From the NCBI RefSeq assembly GCF_018271975.1, contig NZ_JAGUCN010000024.1, positions 16,358 through 80,357 on the forward strand: a DNA stretch of 64,000 nucleotides. The letters are read 5' to 3'. The DNA is from Carboxylicivirga mesophila (GTDB taxonomy: Bacteria > Bacteroidota > Bacteroidia > Bacteroidales > Marinilabiliaceae). Shown piece after piece: positions 1-8,315 of the stretch (position 1 is the first letter of the stretch; each line of letters starts with the position of its first letter). A program made the translations under genes and the position numbers. The notes below the pieces were generated by a model. It did no database searches, was not told the origin of the DNA, and saw only the letters and a list, made by a program, of their open reading frames with translations.

Positions 1-1
1 G

Positions 2-874
2 GGGCGTAACGGAGAAGGAAAAACCACCATGGCGCGTATCATTATGAATGAACTGGCGCATCAGGGTAAACTCACCATGGGGCACAATGTCAAAATCGGG
101 TATTTTGCACAGGATCAGGCTGAACGGCTGGATGAAACTCATACGGTACTTGAAACGATTGATTTAGTTGCCGTTGGCGAGATACGTACTAAGATAAGAG
201 ACTTACTGGGAGCCTTTATGTTTTCGGGTGAGGAAGTAGACAAGAAAGTGGCCGTGCTATCGGGAGGTGAACGTACGAGACTGGCTATGGTACGATTGCT
301 GCTGGAGCCAGTAAACTTGCTGATACTTGATGAGCCAACTAACCACCTGGATATGCGATCAAAAGAAATTCTGAAGCAGGCATTGAGGGATTTTGATGGA
401 ACCGTTATTCTGGTTTCACACGACCGGGAATTTTTGGATGGCTTGGTTGATAAGGTCTATGAATTCAGGCATCAGAAAATAAAAGAGCACATTGGAGGTA
501 TTTACGATTTTCTTGAAAAGAAAAAGCTGGAGAGCCTGAATGAACTCAACGCATCCATTGCTTCGAAGAAAAATGAGTCGGTTAAGAAGGAGGGCTCTCA
601 GGCAAAACTATCATTTGAGGAGCGTAAGGAGCTCAATAAGAAAATAAAAAAGACAGAGCGGCAGGTAGAGGATTGTGAGGCAAATATTGCGAATTTAGAG
701 GAAAAACTTGAACAGTTAACTGAAAAAATTAGCGTACCTGAGAATGCTTCCGATACCAGCTTATTTGCTGAATATAAAGAGGTAGAAACAGCATTGAATA
801 CAGCTATGGCAGCCTGGGAACAGGCACATGAGGAATTAGAGGAACTACAACTGCAAAAATCGGAATTAGATTAA
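2..874 (+). CDS. ABC-F family ATPase, 3' part (cut by window edge)
   Basis: This is the second nucleotide-binding domain and tail of a soluble ABC-F ATPase, a family that acts on the ribosome rather than in transport. The reading frame is already open at base 2 and encodes a Walker A loop (GRNGEGKTT), so the true start is upstream; the first ATG in the window, at 29, lies just after Walker A and cannot be the start. The signature LSGGERTRLAM, Walker B with LLILDEPTNHLD and an H-loop VSHD follow in order. No membrane segments are present. The last ~120 residues are Lys/Glu-rich and look like the coiled-coil C-terminal extension seen in Uup-like members. rlmB begins 1 bp after the stop, so the two are probably co-transcribed. 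Which ABC-F subfamily it belongs to cannot be decided without the first half. Confidence 0.9.
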   Translation, partial: GRNGEGKTTMARIIMNELAHQGKLTMGHNVKIGYFAQDQAERLDETHTVLETIDLVAVGEIRTKIRDLLGAFMFSGEEVDKKVAVLSGGERTRLAMVRLLLEPVNLLILDEPTNHLDMRSKEILKQALRDFDGTVILVSHDREFLDGLVDKVYEFRHQKIKEHIGGIYDFLEKKKLESLNELNASIASKKNESVKKEGSQAKLSFEERKELNKKIKKTERQVEDCEANIANLEEKLEQLTEKISVPENASDTSLFAEYKEVETALNTAMAAWEQAHEELEELQLQKSELD

Positions 875-875
875 T

Positions 876-1622
876 ATGGCAAAGCAAGAGAAAGAACAAC
901 AGATGGTGTTCGGCATACGTGCCGTTCAGGAGGCAATCAGTGCCGGTAAAGAAATAGAAAAGGTAATGATTAAGAAGGGCTTGCAGGGTGCTCTTTTTCA
1001 AAGTTTCTTAGACGAAGTAAGGGCACACCAGGTACCATTTCAGTTTGTACCAATGGAAAAGCTTAACCGCCTGACTCGCCAGAACCACCAGGGAGTGATT
1101 GCCATGATTTCACCAGTGACTTATCAGGATATTGAGCAACTTGTGCCCATGTTGTTTGATGAAGGAAAAGAACCGTTTGTGCTGGTGCTCGATCATATTA
1201 CCGATGTGCGCAATTTTGGTGCCATTGCACGCACTGCCGAATGCGCAGGCGTTGATGCTATAGTTATTCCCGAAACTGGTGCTGCTGCTGTTACTTCAGA
1301 TGCCATTAAAACATCGGCTGGGGCATTGCATAAAATTCCTGTATGCCGGGTGCGCAGCCTTATATCTACCGTCGAATTTCTTCAAAACAGTGGGTTAAAA
1401 GTGGTGGCCGCTACCGAAAAAGGGGCGGTTGATTATAACCAGGCTAACTATCGAGGCCCAATTGCCTTGGTGATGGGAGCTGAAGATAGAGGTGTTAATC
1501 CTAAAATACTGGCAGCTGCAGAAATAAAAAGTAAGATTCCGCTATTGGGCGAGATTGAGTCGCTTAATGTATCTGTTGCAGCCGGCATACTGATGTATGA
1601 GATTGTAAAAGTACGTCAGTAA
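876..1622 (+). CDS. rlmB: 23S rRNA (guanosine-2'-O-)-methyltransferase RlmB-type (SpoU/TrmH family)
   Basis: Soluble SPOUT-class methyltransferase expected to use S-adenosylmethionine to methylate a ribose 2'-OH in 23S rRNA. The 248 residues match the usual RlmB length: an N-terminal substrate-binding domain (about residues 8-80, starting FGIRAVQEAI) and a SpoU catalytic domain. The three SpoU motifs are visible: DHITDVRNFGAIARTAECAG around 107-126, LVMGAEDRGV around 198-207 and the knot loop IPLLGEIESLNVSVAAG around 221-237. It follows the ABC-F gene by 1 bp, linking two ribosome-related functions. No terminator is obvious after the stop. The family is certain; the exact target nucleotide is inferred from similarity to RlmB. 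Confidence 0.9.
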   Translation: MAKQEKEQQMVFGIRAVQEAISAGKEIEKVMIKKGLQGALFQSFLDEVRAHQVPFQFVPMEKLNRLTRQNHQGVIAMISPVTYQDIEQLVPMLFDEGKEPFVLVLDHITDVRNFGAIARTAECAGVDAIVIPETGAAAVTSDAIKTSAGALHKIPVCRVRSLISTVEFLQNSGLKVVAATEKGAVDYNQANYRGPIALVMGAEDRGVNPKILAAAEIKSKIPLLGEIESLNVSVAAGILMYEIVKVRQ

Positions 1623-1950
1623 GCCCAAATGCAAAGTGTTACTCTTGAATGGTATTTTACTTGATCGGGTTGGCCTTTCGGTTTATTAGTTAATGCTATG
1701 TTTTGACATATAATCGCTTGTGAAAGTCAGGTTTTTGTTATTATTGATAAACAAACAAAAGTTTTAACATTTCTATCGCTCTAGTATTAAAACACCTGTA
1801 AACATTGGGGAAATGACAAGTTATTGCGGGTATTTTCATCAGGTGAAATGATGCTTTGGTCCTAAAAAATTTGATTTTTGTCATATCTTTTCTAAATTCG
1901 ACAAGTTTTGCGATGAGAAAAATCTTATTTTTTAATCAAAAGCAACGCTT
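1623..1950. other. intergenic region, 328 bp, no gene recognised
   Basis: A+T-rich spacer between rlmB and the UroD-fold gene. I see no tRNA, no convincing terminator hairpin and no conserved riboswitch motif, although the downstream product is of a corrinoid-linked family. It presumably carries the promoter of the gene at 1951, but no good TAnnTTTG box was found. Confidence 0.5.
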
Positions 1951-3012
1951 ATGATTCACAAGGAAAGAGTCCTGAAGGCACTAGACCGCGAACCAGTGGA
2001 TAGAGTGCCGTTTTTTTATTGGGACGTCCCCGAATTTGGTGTGAAGTTGATGGAACACCTGGGGTTTCAGAATCGTGATCAGCTATTGGAGTATCTGGAT
2101 GTTGACTTTCGTTGGGTTGAGCCAGATTATGTAGGTAAAAAACTTGTTGAGGGTGATGGTCTGTCAAAGACCGATATATGGGGTGTTGGTTATTCAAAAG
2201 TAAAATACGGTGACTTTGAGTTTTGGGAAGCCACGGATTTTCCTTTAGAAGGACAAACAGACCCGCTTGCGTTGGAGGATGTTGACTGGCCTACCACCGG
2301 TTTGTTTGATTTTGATTCGTTACCTGAGAAGATTAATAAGTACAAAGACTACGCCATTATGACTGCGCCCGGGTATTCATCACCCGGATTATTTCGCATC
2401 ATACAACGATTACTTGGTAGAGATAGCTTTTTGGATGTTATCATGTATCATCCTAAGTTTTTTGCCGCATTGGTCGAAAAAGTCAATACCTTCTACCTCG
2501 ATTTTATTAAAGAGTTTTTTGAGAAAGCCGGTGGAGGCATCGACTTTATTAGGATTGCCGATGACTTTGGTTCACAGGCTGGATTATCTATTAGTCAGGA
2601 TATCTGGGAGCAATATTGTAAGCCAGCTATCGAAGCCTTTGTAAAGGTACCCAAGGAGCATGGTGCCAGGTTTTATATGCACTCATGTGGCGGTGTGCGA
2701 AAACTACTGCCTGAGTTTATAAGCATTGGTGCCGATGTACTGGATCCTATTCAAACAAGGGCAAATGGTATGCAACCGGATGGTCTAAAAGCCGACTTTG
2801 GCAATTATATTACTTTTTGTGGTGCACTGGATGAAGAGTTGTTGCTGAGGCAAGGGACCCCGGAACAAGTAAAAGAAGGGGTGAAGCAGTTGCTTGATAC
2901 CATGGCACCAGGTGGTGGTTTCATTCTTGGACCATCGCATAAATTAAAGGTGGAAACACCTGTTGAAAATGTTCTTGCTATGTACGAAGCCGCTAAAGAG
3001 TGGAAATATTAA
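1951..3012 (+). CDS. UroD-fold methyltransferase (MtaA/MtbA-like), not HemE
   Basis: Cytoplasmic protein of the uroporphyrinogen decarboxylase superfamily, 353 residues. The branch suggested by the sequence is the corrinoid-linked methyltransferases rather than HemE. A zinc-type motif H-x-C is visible in YMHSCGG (about residues 243-249), followed by a conserved Cys in ITFCGALDEE (about 289-298), the His-Cys-Cys pattern that activates a thiol in MtaA/MtbA-like enzymes. The end has the typical GGGFILGPSHKL stretch (about 324-335). It stands alone: no corrinoid protein or reductive activator gene lies nearby, so the methyl donor and acceptor are unknown. The gene is monocistronic, with a strong terminator 24 bp downstream. 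Family assignment is firm; the reaction is inferred. Confidence 0.75.
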   Translation: MIHKERVLKALDREPVDRVPFFYWDVPEFGVKLMEHLGFQNRDQLLEYLDVDFRWVEPDYVGKKLVEGDGLSKTDIWGVGYSKVKYGDFEFWEATDFPLEGQTDPLALEDVDWPTTGLFDFDSLPEKINKYKDYAIMTAPGYSSPGLFRIIQRLLGRDSFLDVIMYHPKFFAALVEKVNTFYLDFIKEFFEKAGGGIDFIRIADDFGSQAGLSISQDIWEQYCKPAIEAFVKVPKEHGARFYMHSCGGVRKLLPEFISIGADVLDPIQTRANGMQPDGLKADFGNYITFCGALDEELLLRQGTPEQVKEGVKQLLDTMAPGGGFILGPSHKLKVETPVENVLAMYEAAKEWKY

Positions 3013-3035
3013 AGTAAAAATTATCGCAATTCTAT

Positions 3036-3073
3036 AAGCCTTGATTCTTGAGTGGAAGAATCAAGGCTTTTTT
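3036..3073 (+). terminator. Rho-independent terminator after the UroD-fold gene
   Basis: Perfect 14-bp stem (3036-3049 with 3056-3069), 6-nt loop GAGTGG, followed by a T run. Confidence 0.9.
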
Positions 3074-3088
3074 AATGCTTTCCGGTTT

Positions 3089-3119
3089 TTTCATGTTGTG
3101 AATAGAATGCCTATCTTTG
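3089..3119 (+). promoter_or_regulatory. candidate Bacteroidota promoter for the SulP gene
   Basis: A perfect -7 element TATCTTTG lies at 3112-3119, with TTTC (one mismatch to TTTG) exactly 19 nt upstream. Transcription would begin near 3125, leaving a leader of about 120 nt before the SulP start codon. Confidence 0.55.
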
Positions 3120-3248
3120 CGGCCGCTAATTCAATATCCTTTTATGTTTGCTTTTTAGCAATTAATCCCCTTGAAGATAAGTTTGGTATTTATGCGCTAG
3201 TTAGAGTAGTGCAGTAATGGTTTTGTGTAATTTTTAAAATAACTATAC

Positions 3249-4784
3249 ATGGTTTTTATTGAAAAACTACGACAAGGTTCTAACCTGAAAAATGAGATTT
3301 TGTCTGGATTAACAGTTGCTTTGGCGCTTGTACCTGAAGCTGTTGCCTTTTCATTAATGGCGAAGGTAAGTCCGCTTATAGGACTTTATTCGGCTTTTAT
3401 TATTGGTTTAATTACCGCAGTGTTTGGTGGAAGACCTGGTATGATATCAGGTGCAACGGGCGCCATAGCTGTAGTCATCGTTAGTTTGGTGGTGAGGCAT
3501 GGAGTTGAATACCTGTTTGCCGCCGTTGTACTTATGGGGATCATCCAGATTCTGGTGGGCGTGTTAAAGCTTGGTAAATTTATTCGTTTGGTCCCTCATC
3601 CGGTTATGTTTGGATTTGTGAATGGATTGGCCATTGTAATTTTCATGGCTCAGCTAGACCAGTTTAAGGTACCCAACCTGGCTGGCGATCTGGAGTGGAT
3701 GAGTGGAGCAGCTTTGTGGATGATGCTAGGTTTTGTTGGACTTACCATGCTAATTATTCATTTTTTGCCAAAAATTACAAAAGCTGTACCTGCTGCTTTA
3801 ACTGCTATTGTCGTTGTATCAGCCCTGATTCTGACATTAGGCGTTGAAACAAAAACGGTAGGCGATATTGCTTCAATCTCGGGAGGATTGCCAAAGTTTC
3901 ATTTACCAATGATTCCTTTTACATTGGATAATATTCTCATTATTTTACCATACTCACTTGTAATGGCAGCCGTGGGTCTCATTGAAAGTTTGTTGACCTT
4001 ATCGGTTATTGATGAGATGACCGAAACAAGGGGCAGGGGTAATAAAGAGTGTATTGCTCAGGGGTCAGCTAACCTGGTATGTGGCTTTTTCAGTGGTATG
4101 GGTGGTTGTGCCATGATTGGACAAAGCATTATCAATGTGAGTTCGGGTGGCCGTAAACGACTATCAGGTATTGCAGCTGCAGTTGGTTTGTTACTTATCG
4201 TTCTGTTTGGGTCATCATTGATTGAAAAGGTGCCGATGGCTGCGCTTGTAGGCTTAATGTTTATGGTAGCGATTGGGACGTTTGAATGGGCCAGTTTAAA
4301 GATTTTTAAGAAGGTGCCGGCTATTGATGTGATTGTAATGATTGTGGTGGCCGGTGTTACCGTATTCTTCCATAATTTGGCAGTGGCTGTCTTTATTGGG
4401 GTGATTATTTCTGCACTGTCTTATGCCTGGGAAAACGCCAAACGTATCAGGGCACGTAAATATGTTGATGATGAAGGTATCAAACACTACGAGATATATG
4501 GACCTCTTTTCTTTGGTTCAGTTACTGCCTTTCAGGAAAAATTTGATGTAATGAATGACCCGGATGAAGTGATTATTGATTTTGCAGAATCGCGAGTAGC
4601 TGACCATTCAGCTATTGAAGCTTTAAATAAAGTAACTGAGCGCTATGCCAAGCAAGGTAAAAAGGTGCATTTACGCCATTTAAGTGCCGATTGTCGACGT
4701 CTGCTCGATAATGCTTCAGCTATCATTGATATTAACTTCTACGAAGATCCAAAATACAAAGTAGCGGTTAACGAGCTGGGTTAA
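3249..4784 (+). CDS. SulP (SLC26) family anion transporter with STAS domain
   Basis: Inner-membrane anion transporter, 511 residues, of the sulfate permease family. It opens with the family signature around GLTVALALVPEAVAFSLMA (about residues 21-39), followed by a long hydrophobic region consistent with a 14-helix core up to about residue 395. A C-terminal cytoplasmic STAS domain of about 110 residues is recognisable (YEIYGPLFFGSVTAF, then VIIDFAESRVADHSAIEAL). Substrate could be sulfate, bicarbonate or another anion; the sequence does not settle it and no sulfur-assimilation gene is adjacent. The gene is flanked by its own promoter candidate and a strong terminator, so it is probably monocistronic. 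Confidence 0.88.
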   Translation: MVFIEKLRQGSNLKNEILSGLTVALALVPEAVAFSLMAKVSPLIGLYSAFIIGLITAVFGGRPGMISGATGAIAVVIVSLVVRHGVEYLFAAVVLMGIIQILVGVLKLGKFIRLVPHPVMFGFVNGLAIVIFMAQLDQFKVPNLAGDLEWMSGAALWMMLGFVGLTMLIIHFLPKITKAVPAALTAIVVVSALILTLGVETKTVGDIASISGGLPKFHLPMIPFTLDNILIILPYSLVMAAVGLIESLLTLSVIDEMTETRGRGNKECIAQGSANLVCGFFSGMGGCAMIGQSIINVSSGGRKRLSGIAAAVGLLLIVLFGSSLIEKVPMAALVGLMFMVAIGTFEWASLKIFKKVPAIDVIVMIVVAGVTVFFHNLAVAVFIGVIISALSYAWENAKRIRARKYVDDEGIKHYEIYGPLFFGSVTAFQEKFDVMNDPDEVIIDFAESRVADHSAIEALNKVTERYAKQGKKVHLRHLSADCRRLLDNASAIIDINFYEDPKYKVAVNELG

Positions 4785-4803
4785 TTAGCTACATGGTATA
4801 TGA

Positions 4804-4842
4804 AAATTGCCGGTGAAATAACACTTCACCGGCAATTTTTTT
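4804..4842 (+). terminator. Rho-independent terminator after the SulP gene
   Basis: Perfect 14-bp stem (4804-4817 with 4825-4838), 7-nt loop, followed by a run of Ts. Confidence 0.9.
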
Positions 4843-4973
4843 GTCTACAATATTCAGATATTATGCCTTGGTTTTCTAGCACAGTCCATAGTTGTTGGAG
4901 ATAGTCAATTCACTTATATGAGATTGACAAAGCTATACATAAAGCTTTTTGATGAACTGGCAATGAAGGTGGC

Positions 4974-5768
4974 TTACCAACTGCCACCGGCACCTCCGCC
5001 CCCAAAGCTTCCACCTCCGAAGCCGCCAAAACCGCCTCCGCCAAAGCTTCCACCTCCGCTTGAGAAGTTACCAAAACTGCCACTATGTGATCGGTTACTG
5101 CTGCTTCCCATCATTGACATAAGGAGCCAGAAGGGCAGGCTTGAGCCCCCCAGTGAATTACGTCTTCTTCCTCCAGCCGCTTTCATTATGAATGAAACAA
5201 TGATAAAGAAGAAGATGATACCTATGAAGCCAATACCACCGCCATTGCCTGTCTGATCCAGGTAATCATCAGCGGTGTATTCGCCCCTTGTTAGTGCCAT
5301 CAGGCGGTTGGTTGCTGCTGCAATGCCCGAGTAGTAATCGTTCTGTTTAAAGTAAGGAATCATCTCGTGATCGATTATGCGATTGGCTACAGCATCGGGT
5401 ACGGCTCCTTCCAGTCCATAACCTGTGGCAATAAAAGCTTCTCCACGTGAGTTGCCAATACGAGGCTTAATAACAACCACTATACCGTTGTTCTTTCCTT
5501 TTTGGCCTATACCCCACTTTTCACCTACTTTAAAGGCAAAATCCTCGCGCGAAGTGCCTCCAAAATCGTTAACCAGTAATATGGTAATCTGGGTGCTTGT
5601 TTCGCGTGCGAAATTGGCCAGGTGATTTTCAATTTGTTGTTCTTGCTGAGCAGATAACAGACTGGCATAGTCATTTAGCAATCGTGGAGGATTAGGGCGT
5701 TCAGGTATATCCTGCGCATTAGCCATTATCGACCATAGTGCTATAAGAATTAAAATATATTTATTCAT
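4974..5768 (-). CDS. TPM-domain protein with signal peptide and Gly-rich tail (YgcG-like)
   Basis: Exported or membrane-anchored protein of 264 residues. A signal peptide (about residues 1-18, ending ANA-QD) precedes a TPM (YgcG) domain: RPNPPRLLNDYASLLS, then ITILLVNDFGG and NNGIVVVIKPRIG, to about residue 165. One transmembrane helix follows (about 177-193, IGFIGIIFFFIIVSFIM). The last 45 residues are almost only Gly, Ser and Phe (GGGSFGGGGFGG type), a common tail in this family. It is the third gene of an operon with lemA and a second TPM gene, an arrangement widespread in Bacteroidota. The biochemical role of TPM proteins is poorly defined; they have been linked to envelope stress and to photosystem repair in other lineages. 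Confidence 0.85.
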   Translation of the reverse strand: MNKYILILIALWSIMANAQDIPERPNPPRLLNDYASLLSAQQEQQIENHLANFARETSTQITILLVNDFGGTSREDFAFKVGEKWGIGQKGKNNGIVVVIKPRIGNSRGEAFIATGYGLEGAVPDAVANRIIDHEMIPYFKQNDYYSGIAAATNRLMALTRGEYTADDYLDQTGNGGGIGFIGIIFFFIIVSFIMKAAGGRRRNSLGGSSLPFWLLMSMMGSSSNRSHSGSFGNFSSGGGSFGGGGFGGFGGGSFGGGGAGGSW

Positions 5769-5782
5769 CGTCTTTTGTTTAA

Positions 5783-6217
5783 TTAACTGCCAAATGAAAT
5801 GTCGTCAGATAACTCATTGACATCATCTGATTGATAGGGGAAGTGGACTTTTAGTTGTTTTCCACTTTCAATAATGCCATTGGCCAGGCCTTTGGCAAAT
5901 TCACCTTCTTTGAAATCGGCAATCATCTGGTCTTTAATCGAGTTCCAGAAATCATCTGGTACTTTTTGGTTGATACCAGCATCGCCCAGTACGGCAAACT
6001 TATGGTCCTCATGCGCCAGGTAAAACAATACCCCATTGCGTTGTTCTGTTTTGTGCATCTGAAGTTTTTCGAACCAGTAAGCAGCACGGTCAAGCACATC
6101 TTCGGGGCATGTTTTATCCAGATGAACCCGTATTTCACCCGATGTATCAAGTTCTGCAGCTTTGATAGCATCAACAATCTGCTGACGCTCAGCGTCACTA
6201 AAAAAATCTTTAGCCAT
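5783..6217 (-). CDS. TPM-domain protein, cytoplasmic-type (no signal peptide)
   Basis: A 144-residue protein consisting of little more than a TPM domain: FFSDAERQQIVDAIKAAE, SGEIRVHLDKTC, NGVLFYLAHEDHKFAVLGDAGIN and an acidic C terminus. It lacks the signal peptide, membrane helix and Gly-rich tail of its neighbour at 4974, so the two are a short and a long version of the same domain. It sits between lemA (11 bp upstream) and the long TPM gene (14 bp downstream), all on the minus strand, and is almost certainly co-transcribed with them. Function unknown. Confidence 0.83.
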   Translation of the reverse strand: MAKDFFSDAERQQIVDAIKAAELDTSGEIRVHLDKTCPEDVLDRAAYWFEKLQMHKTEQRNGVLFYLAHEDHKFAVLGDAGINQKVPDDFWNSIKDQMIADFKEGEFAKGLANGIIESGKQLKVHFPYQSDDVNELSDDISFGS

Positions 6218-6228
6218 ACTTTGGTTGA

Positions 6229-6807
6229 TTAAAATTCTACTTTAGGTGCTTTTTCAGATCCTGCTTCGGCTTTGAAGTATGGTTTCTTTTCAAAATCAAA
6301 CCAGCTGGCATAAATGACGCGAGGAAACTTTTTAATGTAAGCATTATAATCCCTTGTGGCATCATTGAATTTTTTGCGTTCTACAGCAATGCGATTTTCG
6401 GTGCCTTCCAGTTGGGCTTGCAGATCCATGAAGTTTTGATTGGCCTTTAAGTCCGGATAACGTTCCATCACCACCATTAATTTAGAAAGAGCTGAAGTAA
6501 GACCATCCTGGGCTTGCTGGAATTGAGCCAGAGTCGCCTCATTCAGGTTATCAGCATTAATATTAACACTAGTGGCTTTTGAACGGGCCTCAATCACACC
6601 TGTTAGTGTTTCCTGCTCATGTGCGGCATAGCCTTTTACAGTGTTTACGAGGTTAGGGATTAGATCAGCCCGACGCTGGTATACGTTTTCGACCTGTGCC
6701 CAGCTGGCATCAACCATTTCGCTTTTTTCAACCATGGTGTTATAGCCGCAACTGGTAAAGAATGGAATTGCAAAGGCAATCAGTAGTAGGTGTTTTAGAG
6801 TTTTCAT
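6229..6807 (-). CDS. LemA family lipoprotein
   Basis: LemA-type protein of 192 residues. A lipoprotein signal is present (lipobox FFTSC, Cys at about residue 20), followed by the family hallmark YNTMVEKSEMVDASWAQVENVYQRR and the long helical region LIPNLVNTVKGYAAHEQETL. The C-terminal part RFNDATRDYNAYIKKFPRVI-like stretch is typical (here KKFNDATRDYNAYI). LemA proteins are envelope proteins with a helical bundle and no established biochemical activity. First gene of the lemA-TPM-TPM operon. Confidence 0.9.
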   Translation of the reverse strand: MKTLKHLLLIAFAIPFFTSCGYNTMVEKSEMVDASWAQVENVYQRRADLIPNLVNTVKGYAAHEQETLTGVIEARSKATSVNINADNLNEATLAQFQQAQDGLTSALSKLMVVMERYPDLKANQNFMDLQAQLEGTENRIAVERKKFNDATRDYNAYIKKFPRVIYASWFDFEKKPYFKAEAGSEKAPKVEF

Positions 6808-6868
6808 ATGTACTAGTTGAATGTTTATTTGTTTAACAGTTGATAAGTTGAAGAGTTTATGTTGTGAG

Positions 6869-7480
6869 CTATTTCACTAAAAAGTCAAACATCAGCTCAT
6901 CTTCTATGTAGCCCTTCAATCTGTCGTTAATGGCTACAGGACCAACGCCCGCCGGAGTGCCAGTGTAAATTAAGTCGCCAATTTTCAGAGTAAAAAACTG
7001 TGATACATGAGAAATTATCTGGTCAATAGGGAATATCATATGCCCTGTATTGCCCATTTGGACAGTCTCATTGTTTTTTTCAAGATGGAAGTTGATGTTT
7101 TGGATATCATCAAATCTTTCTTTGCTGATGAATGCAGATAATACAGCCGAGCCATCAAAAGCTTTAGCTTTTTCCCATGGCAAGCCTTTACTTTTTAGTA
7201 CAGCCTGCAAATCACGGGCTGTAAAATCAATTCCCAGGGCTACTTCATCGTAATAGCGATGTGCAAACTGGGGCGCAATGTTTTTTCCTATGCGGTTGAT
7301 TTTTACCACCAGTTCTACCTCGTGGTGGAAATCACTGGCAAAATCAGGAATGAAAAATGGCTTGTTTTTCAAAAGTAAAGCAGAATCGGGTTTAGCAAAA
7401 ATAACTGGTTCCGATGGTACCTGGTTATTAAGTTCCTCAATGTGCTTTACGTAATTGCGGCCAATGCATAAAATCTTCAT
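6869..7480 (-). CDS. fumarylacetoacetate hydrolase (FAH) family protein
   Basis: Short-form FAH-fold hydrolase, 203 residues, cytoplasmic. It starts IGRNYVKHIEELNN, the usual beginning of acylpyruvase/oxaloacetate-type members. Metal-binding acidic residues are visible in FHHEVELVVKI (E-x-E) and in ALGIDFTARDLQ. The substrate loop and the family signature GDLIYTGTPAGVGPV are present. Likely activity is C-C bond hydrolysis of an acylpyruvate or decarboxylation of oxaloacetate; sequence alone does not decide. It starts 6 bp after the exonuclease gene and is probably translated from the same mRNA. Confidence 0.83.
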   Translation of the reverse strand: MKILCIGRNYVKHIEELNNQVPSEPVIFAKPDSALLLKNKPFFIPDFASDFHHEVELVVKINRIGKNIAPQFAHRYYDEVALGIDFTARDLQAVLKSKGLPWEKAKAFDGSAVLSAFISKERFDDIQNINFHLEKNNETVQMGNTGHMIFPIDQIISHVSQFFTLKIGDLIYTGTPAGVGPVAINDRLKGYIEDELMFDFLVK

Positions 7481-7486
7481 AGCTGT

Positions 7487-8254
7487 TTATTTATTAAAAC
7501 TGCGAAGTTTAATGTTTGTCAATACTTTTTTGGTGAACAATGGAAAGTCGCCATTCATCATCCAGCCATAATAGGATGGGTCTTTCTTAAGGACTTCTTC
7601 AACGCTTTTCCCCTTGTATTTTCCGAAGTTAAATACTTCAAGGCCCTTGTCGTTAAAAATAATTCGGCCAATAAAATCGGCATTGCGATTAAAAGAAGAA
7701 AAGTCATTCAGGAATTCAATATTGTTCTCCAACTCTTCGTAGCGATCTAATTGAGCTTTTAATACTTCGTAAGTTGCTTTAGTGTCGGCTTCGGCTGAGT
7801 GGGCGTTGTTTAAATCTTTATCGCAATAGAATTTGTAAGCCGCGGATAAAGTACGCTTCTCCATTTTGTGGAAGATGGTTTGCACATCCACAAACTTGCG
7901 TTTCTTCATGTCAAAATCCACATCGGCGCGGATAAATTCTTCAGCAAGCAATGGTACATCAAATTTATTGGAGTTGAAGCCTGCAATATCGCAGCCTTCT
8001 ATAATTTTTGCCAACGTTTTGCCCAGTTCCTTAAAGGTGGGGGCGTCTTTTACATCTTCATCATAAATGCCATGGATTTCTGAAGTAACCTGGGGGATTG
8101 GTATTTCGGGATTGACTTTATAGCAGTAGGATTCTTCTGAACCGTCTACATTCACTTTCAGAATAGCTATTTCTACAATTCGATCATTAGCAATGTTTAT
8201 GCCCGTTGTTTCAAGGTCAAAAAATACAATAGGATTTTTAAGATGAAGCTTCAT
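7487..8254 (-). CDS. DEDDh 3'-5' exonuclease (DnaQ-like) with C-terminal extension
   Basis: Exonuclease of the DnaQ superfamily, 255 residues. Exo I is FFDLETTGIN (about residues 11-20), Exo II is AGFNSNKFDVPLL (about 94-106) and Exo III is NNAHSAEADTKATYEVL (about 149-165), giving a complete DEDDh set of catalytic residues. After the nuclease domain comes a short module around FNFGKYKGKSVEEVLKKDP resembling the DUF3820 region often fused to such exonucleases. It may proofread or trim nucleic acid; it is not the polymerase III epsilon subunit by any visible criterion. First gene of an exonuclease-FAH pair. Confidence 0.83.
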   Translation of the reverse strand: MKLHLKNPIVFFDLETTGINIANDRIVEIAILKVNVDGSEESYCYKVNPEIPIPQVTSEIHGIYDEDVKDAPTFKELGKTLAKIIEGCDIAGFNSNKFDVPLLAEEFIRADVDFDMKKRKFVDVQTIFHKMEKRTLSAAYKFYCDKDLNNAHSAEADTKATYEVLKAQLDRYEELENNIEFLNDFSSFNRNADFIGRIIFNDKGLEVFNFGKYKGKSVEEVLKKDPSYYGWMMNGDFPLFTKKVLTNIKLRSFNK

Positions 8255-8285
8255 GCTTTATTTTGTTTTTATGTGTGTTCATTAG

Positions 8286-8293
8286 CAAAAATA
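8286..8293 (-). promoter_or_regulatory. -7 promoter element for the exonuclease-FAH operon
   Basis: Minus-strand TATTTTTG, a full match to TAnnTTTG, located 32 bp upstream of the exonuclease start codon. The -33 element is not clear. Confidence 0.45.
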
Positions 8294-8315
8294 GGCAAAA
8301 CGTCTGTTTTAATGC

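Noticed and set aside
1951..3012. hemE (uroporphyrinogen decarboxylase)
   Set aside because: The H-x-C zinc motif and downstream Cys point to the methyltransferase branch; the N-terminal HemE pattern is missing.
4918..5256. Pro-rich 112-residue protein
   Set aside because: Antisense shadow of the Gly/Ser-rich tail of the TPM gene on the minus strand.
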